Below, one piece after another: positions 17,005-24,432 of a DNA stretch of 64,000 bases. The notes under the pieces were generated by a model. The model was not told the DNA's origin, did no database searches, and saw nothing but the letters and a program-made list of their open reading frames with translations. The translations under genes and the position numbers were made by a program. How positions within the stretch are numbered: position 1 is the first letter of the stretch; each line of letters starts with the position of its first letter. Location of the stretch: contig NZ_SMDQ01000010.1 of NCBI RefSeq assembly GCF_012911975.1, positions 62,001 to 126,000 on the forward strand, in the 5' to 3' direction. The DNA comes from Nodosilinea sp. P-1105. Its GTDB lineage: Bacteria > Cyanobacteriota > Cyanobacteriia > Phormidesmidales > Phormidesmidaceae.

Positions 17005-18294
17005 ATGACGTCAACCCCAATGGCCATCACAGCACCCGCTATCCCTAACTCCCTGGAAATGCAACTGCTGTTTTGCTGTGCTCGAACCCATCTCAATACT
17101 AAGACCAAGCAAGTGATTCGAGAGTTGCTACAGCAAGAGCTTGATTGGGATTATCTCCTACCCCTCGCGGCCCACCATGGGGCTATGCCGCTTTTGAGCT
17201 GGCATCTAAAGCGGATTGGTCCAGATTTGCTCTCGCCGCAGATCTTGTCCCAGCTAAAGGATTGTCTGCACAGGAGTGCTAGACGTAACCTTTTCTTAAC
17301 TGGTGAGCTGCTTAATCTACTTGCTTTATTGAAGGAACATGGGATTCCAGTGATTCCCTTTAAGGGGCCGGTGTTGACCACATCCATCTATGGCAATATG
17401 GCACTACGCCAGTTTTCTGATCTTGATCTTTTAGTTGATCAACAAAACTTTCTAAAAGCGAAGGATCTCTTGCTTGATCATGGATACCATGCCACTACGC
17501 CTTGGTTTCTCAACGAAGCCCAGCGGATGTCCGTCATGCAGGGCTGGGGTGAGTATTCCTTGGCCAACCAAAATGAAACCGTGTATGTCGACCTCCATAA
17601 ACGCTTAGTCGCCGGCTACTTGTTTTCATTAACAGCCGATTTAGATTACTTTTGGAATTTTCTTGAACCCGTAACTTTGCTTGGCCAAACCGTCCATAGT
17701 TTTCGGGCCGAGGAAAACCTCCTCTATCTCTGTATCCATGGCGCTAAAAGCTTCTGGGAGCGGTTGATCTGGATTGTGGACGTGGCTGAATTAATTCAGG
17801 CCCATGATCAACTAGACTGGCGGCGATTACTAGAACAGGCTAAAACCCTTGGCTGCCAGCGAATGTTTTTGCTAGGCTGCTTTCTAGCCTACGACGTACT
17901 GGACATACAGTTGCCTGGGGAAATTCTCTCTAAGGTTGAAACTGATCCCCAGATCAAAGCCTTGGCCGGTCGAGTGTATCAGCGCCTCAGTGGCGAGGCT
18001 CGCTATCCTTGCCAAGAGGACTACACCATGGCTAGTTTTAAGTTCCATGTTCAGGCTATGGAGCGCCCTAAAGATAAAATTCGCTATGGCTGGAAATGCT
18101 TAATTAGTCACACCATTTTTCCTCTATATAAGATATTTAGACCCACTGCTTTTGATCGAGATTTTTATGAGTTGCCACCGTCATTCTATGGGCTTTACTA
18201 TTTCATCCGGCCCTTTCGGCTCATAAGAAATCTGGTTTTTATGAGCTGGGCCTCGCTGAGGGCGAGTACCCCGAAAGAGTCAGTCAATCGATAG
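17005..18294 (+). CDS. NTP_transf_5 family nucleotidyltransferase
   Basis: About 429 residues. The motif GIPVIPFKGPVL then YGNMALRQFSDLDLLV (about residues 113-145) is the nucleotidyltransferase-fold active site, with the DxD Asp pair in SDLDLLV. ENLLYLCIHGAKSFWERLIW and DVAELIQ in the second half are typical of the NTP_transf_5 family. Members occur in lasso clusters with an HPr-like kinase (for example with polyphosphorylated or glycosylated products) and in exosortase-linked HprK systems. I chose ATG 17005 because the ORF upstream of it overlaps the ABC gene; ATG 17020 is possible. It ends the RiPP run. A hairpin-free gap with the motif at 18301 follows. Confidence 0.8.
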   Translation: MTSTPMAITAPAIPNSLEMQLLFCCARTHLNTKTKQVIRELLQQELDWDYLLPLAAHHGAMPLLSWHLKRIGPDLLSPQILSQLKDCLHRSARRNLFLTGELLNLLALLKEHGIPVIPFKGPVLTTSIYGNMALRQFSDLDLLVDQQNFLKAKDLLLDHGYHATTPWFLNEAQRMSVMQGWGEYSLANQNETVYVDLHKRLVAGYLFSLTADLDYFWNFLEPVTLLGQTVHSFRAEENLLYLCIHGAKSFWERLIWIVDVAELIQAHDQLDWRRLLEQAKTLGCQRMFLLGCFLAYDVLDIQLPGEILSKVETDPQIKALAGRVYQRLSGEARYPCQEDYTMASFKFHVQAMERPKDKIRYGWKCLISHTIFPLYKIFRPTAFDRDFYELPPSFYGLYYFIRPFRLIRNLVFMSWASLRASTPKESVNR

Positions 18295-18300
18295 GAATAA

Positions 18301-18337
18301 TGTAAAGCTATCTTAAAGTCCATTGGAATTCTACGGA
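18301..18337 (+). promoter_or_regulatory. TGTAAAGCT-TAAAG-CTACGGA motif (copy 2)
   Basis: TGTAAAGCT (18301), TAAAG (18314) and CTACGGA (18331) precede the truncated HpsJ-like gene by 30 nt. The copy at 21851 has exactly the same internal spacing. Inheritance with the duplicated gene is one explanation; a working regulatory site is another. Confidence 0.4.
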
Positions 18338-18366
18338 GCTTAGCGGTGTTCCGTAAAGGTAGTGCT

Positions 18367-18624
18367 ATGGCCAGCTTATCTAATTCTTCTTCCATCGGCT
18401 TCGGCGGTCAATCGATCGCCCGGATTGTCGACTTTACCTGTCTGTTCGGCTTCCTGGCCGACATGCTCGCCCTGGCCCTGCCCTTTGGCGCTGGCGCCGC
18501 CTGGCGGGCGACCCTACTGCAACAAATGGGCGATCGCAGTATCGTTCTGTTAATGGGTTTAGCCCTCCTGGTCTACGGCTTTTGGTACCTTGACAGCCAA
18601 TGGCCTTCCCCTGGCTTAAACTAA
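18367..18624 (+). pseudogene. Truncated HpsJ-like membrane protein
   Basis: An 85-residue ORF that is nearly identical over its first ~70 residues to the N-terminus of the 212-residue protein at 21992 (shared core ARIV-FTCLFGFLADM, then GAGAAWRATLLQQMGDRSIV). Right after LVYGFW it diverges into a short unrelated tail (YLDSQWPSPGLN). Two membrane helices remain; the third, the coiled region and the last helix are gone. It is probably the broken copy of a duplicated gene. It could still make a short two-helix protein. Homology to HpsJ-like proteins of cyanobacterial exosortase or hormogonium polysaccharide systems is a family-level recollection. Confidence 0.7.
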
Positions 18625-18665
18625 AAGCAGATTTTCATAGGAGAAGGTAAGCCACCTTCACCACG

Positions 18666-19634
18666 ATGACACCCCCCGACCTGAAAAAAGCCGTACAAGA
18701 CATCCTCCCCCAGCTGATCGCCGAAGACCCTCAGGTGAGAGACTTTGTGCTGCGCACAGTCTCCAATTACTACGACAGCCGCGCCGAGACCGAAAGCAAG
18801 TTTGATCGCGTTTTAGCCGAACTCGAGCGCGATCGCGAAGAGCAGTCCCGCAAATGGGACGAGCAATATCAACACAATCGGGAGACCTTAGCCAACCTCG
18901 AGCGCGATCGCGCAGAGCAGTCACGCAAATGGGACGAACAGTCGCGCCAGTGGAACGAGCAATATCAACACAATCGGGAGACCTTAGCCAACCTTGAGCG
19001 CGATCGCGAAGAGCAGGCACGCAAATGGGACGAGCAGTCACGCAAATGGGACGAGCAACACCAGCAAAATCAAAATACCTTCGCTACCCTCGAGCGCGAT
19101 CGCGCAGAGCAGTCACGCAAGTGGGACGAACAGTCGCGCCAGTGGAACGAGCAACACCAGCAAACTCAAACCATGCTGGCTGAGATCCAGGATCAAAAGC
19201 GCCGCTACGACAGCTCTATCGGGGCGATTGGCTCTCGCTGGGGGCTTTACTCCGAGGAGAGCTTTCGCAGTGCGCTCAAGGGCATCCTGGAACAATCCTT
19301 TGGGGTGCAGGTGCTCAACATCAACGATTTTGATGAAGCGGGCGAGGTGTTTGGTCGCCCTGACCAGGTCGAGCTCGACATTGTGATTACCAATGGCTCA
19401 GTGATTGCCTGTGAGATCAAATCGTCGCTGAGTAAGTCAGACATGTATAGCTTTGATCGCAAGGTGGCCTTTTACCAAAAGCGCCACGAGCGCCCTGTGA
19501 GCCGCAAGCTGGTGATTTCGCCGATGGTCGACGAGCGAGCGCGGCCCGTGGCCGAAGCACTGGGCATTGAGGTCTACAGCTCTCCTCAGTCGATGCCTGG
19601 GTACCAGTACGGTGCAACAGATAATGTTTTATGA
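18666..19634 (+). CDS. Coiled-coil protein with C-terminal PD-(D/E)XK nuclease-like domain (DUF3782-like)
   Basis: A 322-residue protein. Residues about 45-175 are a highly charged coiled coil made of repeats of ERDREEQSRKWDEQ and NRETLANL-type units. The C-terminal ~130 residues have the restriction-fold pattern: GRPDQVELDIVITNGSVIAC, EIKSSLSKSDMYSFDRKVAFY, where Asp and the E-x-K are the usual metal-binding residues. Such cyanobacterial and archaeal proteins are usually annotated DUF3782; their role is unknown. The DNA for the coil is itself repetitive and rich in HIP1 octamers, so its length can change by recombination. It lies between the truncated HpsJ-like gene and a nest of repeats. 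Confidence 0.75.
   Translation: MTPPDLKKAVQDILPQLIAEDPQVRDFVLRTVSNYYDSRAETESKFDRVLAELERDREEQSRKWDEQYQHNRETLANLERDRAEQSRKWDEQSRQWNEQYQHNRETLANLERDREEQARKWDEQSRKWDEQHQQNQNTFATLERDRAEQSRKWDEQSRQWNEQHQQTQTMLAEIQDQKRRYDSSIGAIGSRWGLYSEESFRSALKGILEQSFGVQVLNINDFDEAGEVFGRPDQVELDIVITNGSVIACEIKSSLSKSDMYSFDRKVAFYQKRHERPVSRKLVISPMVDERARPVAEALGIEVYSSPQSMPGYQYGATDNVL
18822..19165. repeat. Coding DNA repeats in the coiled-coil gene
   Basis: Units beginning CTCGAGCGCGATCGCG or close variants recur at about 18822, 18897, 18993 and 19089, each followed by near-identical GAGCAGTCACGCAAATGGGA stretches. The reading frame is kept in all units. Confidence 0.75.
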
Positions 19635-19680
19635 CCGTCCGGTACCCATAGCAGGCCTGATGAAACACAACCCCCAACTT

Positions 19681-19728
19681 GCCCCAAGCCATCCTGGCCT
19701 GGGGCAAATTTGTCGTGCCTATTTTTTT
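19681..19728 (+). terminator. Stem-loop followed by offset T tract (copy 2)
   Basis: GCCCCAAGCC (19681-19690), loop ATCCT, GGCCTGGGGC (19696-19705), then CAA-rich spacer, GTGCCTA and seven Ts (19722-19728). It matches the element at 7598-7645 in stem, spacer and tail. It lies 47 nt after the coiled-coil gene and could terminate it. Confidence 0.55.
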
Positions 19729-19822
19729 ACCGTCACCCTAGTGCAGCGTCAAGTCTTGAATTTAGGGTTTCCAGATGTAGAGATTTGGTGGCATCAAGGT
19801 CCGAAATCCCCTCCTTTGGAGG

Positions 19823-19988
19823 CTACTAAGTACACACATCTTGGCCCTCTCCCCAAACCCCTCTCCCAGAAGGGCGAGGGGCTTTGAAAGCTCTACTCCC
19901 CTTTCTCCCATTTTGGGAGGAAGGGGCTGGGGGATGGAGGGAAAGCCCTGCCCACAAGGGTCTCACAGGACTTATGTGTATCAAGTAG
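19823..19988. mobile_element. MITE-like insertion inside repeat R, with 10-bp target duplication
   Basis: A 166-bp segment flanked by perfect direct repeats CCTTTGGAGG (19813-19822 and 19989-19998). The uninterrupted copy at 55211 has this 10-mer only once. Left end CTACTAAGTACACA and the inverse of the right end, CTACTTGATACACA, match at 11 of 14 positions. It contains no ORF. Confidence 0.85.
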
Positions 19989-20030
19989 CCTTTGGAGGGG
20001 TAGGGGTGGGTCAAGCAAGCCCGAAGGGAC

Positions 20031-20138
20031 CCACCCCGCCCTCCGGGCACCCCTCCCAGGAGGGGACCACCCCGCCCTCCGGGCACCCCTCCCAGGAGGG
20101 GACCACCCCGCCCTTCGGGCACCCCTCCCAGGAGGGGA
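20031..20138. repeat. Three 36-bp tandem repeats
   Basis: Three adjacent units of CCACCCCGCCCTCCGGGCAC plus CCCTCCCAGGAGGGGA; the third has one C-to-T change. The unit is part of repeat R (single in other copies), so this is a local amplification. No spacers, so not a CRISPR. Confidence 0.9.
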
Positions 20139-20150
20139 CATTGTGCACCA

Positions 20151-20205
20151 CCCTCTGTGGCACAAGTGGCACAAGCGGCCAGACTGGTTTTTAGTTGTTG
20201 AATTT
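20151..20205 (+). pseudogene. Fragment of a Uma2-family gene
   Basis: Translates to PLWHKWHKRPDWFLVVEF, matching HPLWHKRPDWFL of the intact Uma2 genes at 20791 and 24433, with a small internal duplication. Both flanks are unrelated, so only the remnant around the conserved Asp survives. Confidence 0.7.
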
Positions 20206-20287
20206 AGCAGTTGGCCATGGTACCAGCCTTGGGGCTGTAAGTTACCGCCCAGGCATTAGCGACTAAAATGGGAAGTGTTGTGAGGGC

Positions 20288-20671
20288 TTGCCGCTTGCAA
20301 GCTATGGCGGCTGGGCTATCGACCGTTGGGATACGGTTCGCATTCCTGACCTATCGGTACTGACCTTGGAGCAGTGGGACTCGCTGCAATCCCGAGAGGC
20401 GGTGATTCGATTGAATGAACCACCGCCGTTACTGGTGGTTGAAGTGGTTAGCGAATCTACTAAAAGTACTGATTACCGAGCTAAGCGAGCCGAGTACAGT
20501 GTGTTAGATATTCCGGAGTACTGGATTGCAGATCCATTACTGAATCAGCTGACCATTTGCACGCTTTTAGAAGGCTGGTACGAGGCTACGGTCTATAAAG
20601 GTCAAGATGCGATCATGTCACCAGTCTTCCCTGCGATCGCATTGACCGTCGAAAACATTTTGCAAGGCTAG
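20288..20671 (+). pseudogene. Uma2-family protein, N-terminally truncated
   Basis: Reading from a TTG at 20288, 127 residues. TVRIPDLSVL and PPLLVVEVVSESTKSTDYRA with IPEYWIADP are the conserved second half of a Uma2 (DUF820) restriction-fold protein: Asp in IPD, Glu in VEVVSE, Lys in RAKRAEY. Full-length members have ~180-200 residues; the first ~60 are missing and the DNA upstream belongs to repeats. Probably a 5'-deleted gene, although the active-site residues remain. Confidence 0.65.
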
Positions 20672-20790
20672 GCGTCTCGATCGATTGGTGACAGGCGATC
20701 GCTTTTTGTTTGCCGTGAACGACTGGCATGCCAGGCTCTATGGAAGCCTGTAGCATAGGGATGTGTCACTTGATGATGGGTTCTCTCACC

Positions 20791-21717
20791 ATGGCATTCG
20801 CAACGGGTTATTCCATTCCGCAGAGTGATCCGCCCCGGCCGCCTCGGGAAACTCTGCCAACCATGTATGATTTGCCGAGTGAGTTTCCGGAGGAACCGGG
20901 GTTGCCGGATGAATTTCATGATTTGCAGCCGCAACTGCTGAGCCGCACCCTGGCTCTGCGGGATTACACCCGGGAAAACTGGTTTTGCGGGTCAGACTTA
21001 AATGTGTATTACGATGTCCAGCATCCCTTGTGGCACAAGCGGCCAGACTGGTTTTTAGCCGTAGGCGTGCCCCGACTTTATGACGGGGAAGACCTGCGGC
21101 GGAGCTATGTGGTTTGGCAAGAGGGGCGGTCCCCAGAGGTGGTGGTGGAACTCCTGTCGCCCGGCACAGAACCAGGGGATCTGGGTCGCTTTTTTGCCGG
21201 GGCCGAGGCTGCCGAACCCGCTTCAGCTGCAATGGCCCTGGCCACCAATGGTAGTTCCCAGGCAGAGCTGCCCCCGGACAAATTCACCGTGTACGAACGC
21301 TATCTGCGAGTCCCCTACTACGTGGTGTTTAACCGCTACTCTGGGGTGTTGCGGTTCTTTCAGCTGGTGGGAGGTCGCTACCAAGAGCAACCCCTGCTGT
21401 CGGCAGGGAACCTGAAAATTTGGCTGCCGGGGTTAGCCATTGGGTTGGGAGTTTGGCAGGGAGAGTTTGAAGGGGTGACCCGGCTCTGGTTGCGCTGGTG
21501 TGACCCGGATGGCCACTGGTTGCTGTTGGATGCGGAGCAAGAACGTTTGGCTAAAGAGCAGGCGCAGACGCAGGTCGTGATGGCAGCCCAAGCCATGGTG
21601 ACCAGGGGGATGGCACTGGACGACGTGGTGGCGTTGTTAGGGCTGAGCGATGAGCAGGTGAAGCAGGTGATGGCGGAAGTAGATGACGATCGCGGCGAAA
21701 GAGCTGACCCGTCGTAA
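20791..21717 (+). CDS. Uma2-family PD-(D/E)XK protein
   Basis: About 308 residues from ATG 20791, the position matching the start of its near-identical copy at 24433. Key residues of the restriction-type fold are visible: Asp in HKRPDWFLAVG, Glu in VVVELLSPGTE, and Lys in DKFTVYERYL. The C-terminal QERLAKEQAQTQ region is a short coiled coil followed by a helix-turn-helix-like MALDDVVALLGLSDEQVKQV. Uma2 proteins are very numerous in cyanobacteria; their function is unknown and a nuclease activity is inferred from fold only. ATG 20728 gives a longer form. Confidence 0.82.
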   Translation: MAFATGYSIPQSDPPRPPRETLPTMYDLPSEFPEEPGLPDEFHDLQPQLLSRTLALRDYTRENWFCGSDLNVYYDVQHPLWHKRPDWFLAVGVPRLYDGEDLRRSYVVWQEGRSPEVVVELLSPGTEPGDLGRFFAGAEAAEPASAAMALATNGSSQAELPPDKFTVYERYLRVPYYVVFNRYSGVLRFFQLVGGRYQEQPLLSAGNLKIWLPGLAIGLGVWQGEFEGVTRLWLRWCDPDGHWLLLDAEQERLAKEQAQTQVVMAAQAMVTRGMALDDVVALLGLSDEQVKQVMAEVDDDRGERADPS

Positions 21718-21763
21718 ATCGGGCGGCGACTCATGGCCTACCTGGTGTGGTAGTGGGTCACCT

Positions 21764-21804
21764 CAACAGACCTCGGAGGTCACTAAGACCTCCGAGGTCT
21801 GTTG
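21764..21804 (+). terminator. Perfect 18-bp stem-loop after the Uma2 gene
   Basis: CAACAGACCTCGGAGGTC (21764-21781), loop ACTAA, exact inverse at 21787-21804. No T run follows. It may act as a bidirectional terminator or is a short palindromic dispersed repeat. Confidence 0.6.
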
Positions 21805-21850
21805 CTGTCACCGGTTGACCTAGAATACTGTTCTCCCAAAAGCACAATTC

Positions 21851-21887
21851 TGTAAAGCTCCCCTAAAGCCTGCCGAAACCCTACGGA
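21851..21887 (+). promoter_or_regulatory. TGTAAAGCT-TAAAG-CTACGGA motif (copy 3)
   Basis: TGTAAAGCT (21851), TAAAG (21864), CTACGGA (21881). Internal spacing equals that at 18301-18337; the 12-mer T(G/A)TAAAGCTCCC is shared with the copy at 7689. It lies 104 nt before the intact HpsJ-like gene. Confidence 0.4.
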
Positions 21888-21991
21888 ACCGATCGCTGGC
21901 CCCCGAATACATATAGGTAACGTGGCCCTGCCCTCAAGGGGCCATAGCTATGGCTAATCTTCACCTTGTAGTACTGGGATAACAACGGATT

Positions 21992-22630
21992 ATGGCCAAC
22001 ATGCCTACGCAACCCTCTACCGGCTTTGGCGGTCAAGCGATCGCCCGGATTGTCGGCTTCACCTGTCTGTTCGGCTTCCTGGCCGACATGATCGCCCTGG
22101 CCCTGCCCTTTGGCGCTGGCGCGGCCTGGCGAGCTACCCTACTGCAACAAATGGGCGATCGCAGTATCGTCCTGTTAATTGGTTTAGCCCTCCTGGTCTA
22201 CGGCTTTTGGCAAAACGCTAGCCTGCGCAAACCCTTCTCCTACGCCGCCCTGGGGGTAGGGGTGCTGTTCTTACTCTCCTCTATCCTGGTGATTCGCGAC
22301 GGCCTCACCCTGCAAACCCAGACCGTCGAGCAAATTAACCAACAGGCCAGCCAACTACAAACCCAGATTGAAGCGGGGCGCAATAACCCCGAGATTACCG
22401 CCAACGCCACCCCCGACGACTTCGCTCAGGCCCTGCAAGCCCTGGACAGCGAAGCCGCCACCCTGAAGCAAAACGCCAGAACCAGCCTCACCCGGGCCAG
22501 CCTAGCCAGCGTCAGCAACCTGGTGGTAATCGGCATTGGCCTGCTCAGCCTGGGGCGGGTGGGCATTGGCGGGGCCACCGCTGGCCCCAGCGGTCACAAG
22601 TCTCGCAAACAGCGCCGGGTCAACGCCTAA
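21992..22630 (+). CDS. HpsJ-like membrane protein
   Basis: A 212-residue protein with three N-terminal hydrophobic helices (residues ~15-45, ~60-75 and ~82-100), a Gln-rich coiled stretch (QTQTVEQINQQASQLQTQIE), a further helix near residues 170-190 and a basic tail, KSRKQRRVNA. Layout and the QMGDRSIVLLIGLALLVYGFW segment resemble HpsJ-like proteins found with cyanoexosortases and hormogonium polysaccharide genes. This is a family-level resemblance, not a proven match. Its 3' end overlaps the convergent Uma2 gene by 4 nt. A truncated copy lies at 18367. Confidence 0.6.
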   Translation: MANMPTQPSTGFGGQAIARIVGFTCLFGFLADMIALALPFGAGAAWRATLLQQMGDRSIVLLIGLALLVYGFWQNASLRKPFSYAALGVGVLFLLSSILVIRDGLTLQTQTVEQINQQASQLQTQIEAGRNNPEITANATPDDFAQALQALDSEAATLKQNARTSLTRASLASVSNLVVIGIGLLSLGRVGIGGATAGPSGHKSRKQRRVNA

Positions 22631-23403
22631 AGGGCCTTGACTTGCTCTATCGGCAAACCCAGCACCGCCGCCACCTGCCCTGGTGCCATGCCCGTAGCCA
22701 GCAGGTTGGCAGCGGCGCGTAGGAGCTTAGCTTGCTCTTGCCTTACCTGCTCTGCAGCCGTGGGTACCCAATCCCCCTGCCCGTTGTACCACCGGAGCCA
22801 GCTCCCCTCGGTTTGCTGATAGGCCCCAGCCCAAATTCCCAGACCCAATTGCAGCGGCTCAAACCAAAATCGCTGCTCTGGTAGGGGTAGCGGCTGATAG
22901 CGATCGCCTACCAGTTGAAACAGTCGAAACTGGTTTTGATACCGATCAAAAATGCCGTAGTAGGGAATACGTAAAATCTGCTCATAGACCTGCCACTTGG
23001 TGGGGGGCTGATTCACCTCTCGCAAGGTTTGTCCCAGGTCTTCGGCCTCGGTGCCTGGCGATAGCAGCTCGATCACTAAGAACGGGGCAATGGTCTCTTG
23101 CCAAACCACATAGCTCCAGCGCAGCTCTTCCTGGCGTTGAGCCCGCTCAATGCCCAAGACTAGGAACCAGTCAGGGCGCTTATACCAGGCTGGGTGGCGG
23201 CCATCATAGTACAGATTCAAATCTGTACCGATAAAGGTCTGCTCCTGAGGTACCGCTGGTAATTGACAGGTCTCGCGCAGCAGTTGCGGCTGAAAGTAAT
23301 GAAATTCGTCTGGCAACCCCGGCTCCCCCGGATCTTCACTGGGCAGATCATACATAGTAGGCAGGGTTTCTTGAGGAGACCGGGGTGGATTGGTTTGATA
23401 CAT
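22627..23403 (-). CDS. Uma2-family PD-(D/E)XK protein
   Basis: A 258-residue member of the same family as 20791 and 24433 but clearly diverged. It shares PPRSPQETLPTMYDLPSE and PGLPDEFHYFQPQLL at the N-terminus. Likely active-site residues are Asp in YKRPDWFLVLG, Glu in FLVIELLSPGTE and Lys in TKWQVYEQIL. The C-terminus has the same helix pattern, GMAPGQVAAVLGLPIEQVKAL. It is the only gene of this block on the minus strand and meets the HpsJ-like gene tail to tail. Confidence 0.82.
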   Translation of the reverse strand: MYQTNPPRSPQETLPTMYDLPSEDPGEPGLPDEFHYFQPQLLRETCQLPAVPQEQTFIGTDLNLYYDGRHPAWYKRPDWFLVLGIERAQRQEELRWSYVVWQETIAPFLVIELLSPGTEAEDLGQTLREVNQPPTKWQVYEQILRIPYYGIFDRYQNQFRLFQLVGDRYQPLPLPEQRFWFEPLQLGLGIWAGAYQQTEGSWLRWYNGQGDWVPTAAEQVRQEQAKLLRAAANLLATGMAPGQVAAVLGLPIEQVKAL

Positions 23404-23612
23404 GATGTATAAAACGACCTTAGCCCATAGTTATATCTTACTTGCTAGTTCAACGCGATCGCCTACCAAAGACTAGACTAAAATAAACCAGATCCAGGTC
23501 CAGACTTGGAGTTCTGCCTGGGGGAAAACTCCAGATCCTGAGCTGGACTTGGTATAGGTCGTCAGGACAAGTGACACAGGATAAGTGACACAGAGGCTAT
23601 TGCGAAAATCCT

Positions 23613-24335
23613 ATGGCAGCGATCGCACATCACCCTTCCCTGGCCCTGCCTCCCATCACCTGGGAAAAGTTACCTGCCGATTTTCCATTGCCTGATGACC
23701 CAGTGGATAATACCCTGCAACCCCTACTGGCCGCGGCTCTGCGAGAGAGCCTGGAGTTGGCCGGGCTGATTCTAGAGTCAGCCCTAATTGCTTCCAATTT
23801 TGGCCTTTGTGCCACCGTGGGCGACAAAACCATTGTCAAAGCTCCAGATTGGGTCTATGTGCGCTCGGTTGATCCTCTCCCCGAAGGCACCATCCGACGC
23901 AGTTACACCCCTCACGCAGAGGGGGAGATACCCACCCTGGTTATAGAGTTCATGTCCGAAACCGAAGGCGGTGAATATTCCATCAACCCCTACTACCCCT
24001 ATGGAAAGTGGTATTTCTACGAGCAGATTCTGCAAATACCTCTCTACGCGATCTTTCACCCCCAAACCGGCACCTTAGACCTGTACCGACTGATCAACGG
24101 CCAATATCAGCCCCAAGCCACTGATAACAACCGGCGTTATTGGCTGGAGGAACTGGGATTATCTCTAGGGGTGTGGTACGGCAAGAAGGCCGAGACGACC
24201 GCCCACTGGCTACGCTGGTGGGACCAAGGGGGAAAGCTCTTGCTGTGGGGTAGCGAGCAGCTGCAGCAAGAGCGGCAGCGGGCCGAACGGTTGGCCGAGC
24301 AGCTTAGAGCATTAGGCGTTGCTCCAGAAGCTTAA
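23613..24335 (+). CDS. Uma2-family PD-(D/E)XK protein
   Basis: A 240-residue distant Uma2 paralogue. Visible residues: Asp in VKAPDWVYVRS, Glu in PTLVIEFMSETEGG, and Lys in YGKWYFYEQIL. A short coiled coil (SEQLQQERQRAERLAEQLRAL) ends the protein. It lacks the LPTMYDLPSE start of its neighbours, so it is not a recent duplicate. Function unknown. Confidence 0.8.
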   Translation: MAAIAHHPSLALPPITWEKLPADFPLPDDPVDNTLQPLLAAALRESLELAGLILESALIASNFGLCATVGDKTIVKAPDWVYVRSVDPLPEGTIRRSYTPHAEGEIPTLVIEFMSETEGGEYSINPYYPYGKWYFYEQILQIPLYAIFHPQTGTLDLYRLINGQYQPQATDNNRRYWLEELGLSLGVWYGKKAETTAHWLRWWDQGGKLLLWGSEQLQQERQRAERLAEQLRALGVAPEA

Positions 24336-24432
24336 TGTTGGCTATCTGACTGGCCTTGCCAGGACTATCCACTCCCCAGCTAAAGTGGCCTGTAGAATTG
24401 AAGCATGGCCCCTGATGGTTGACGTTTTCACC

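Larger units (their letters stand above)
19740..20140 (+). repeat. Dispersed repeat R, copy 3 (interrupted)
   Basis: Starts TAGTGCAGCGTCAAGTCTTG, the left end shared with copies at 55211 and 59145 (the latter inverted). It is split at CCTTTGGAGG by a 166-bp inserted element, continues with the shared GGTAGGGGTGGGTCAAGC block, and its right end is replaced by three 36-bp tandem units. Confidence 0.75.

Noticed and set aside
18658-19041. 127-codon minus-strand ORF with repeated RPICV-ALRDRA units
   Set aside because: Its repeats mirror the coiled-coil repeats of the plus-strand gene.
20031-20138. CRISPR-like direct repeats of 36 bp
   Set aside because: The three units are directly adjacent without spacers and derive from the interior of a dispersed repeat; no cas genes.
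24319-24432. N-terminal extension of the Uma2 protein at 24433
   Set aside because: The extension overlaps the preceding gene and is not shared by the near-identical sister gene.
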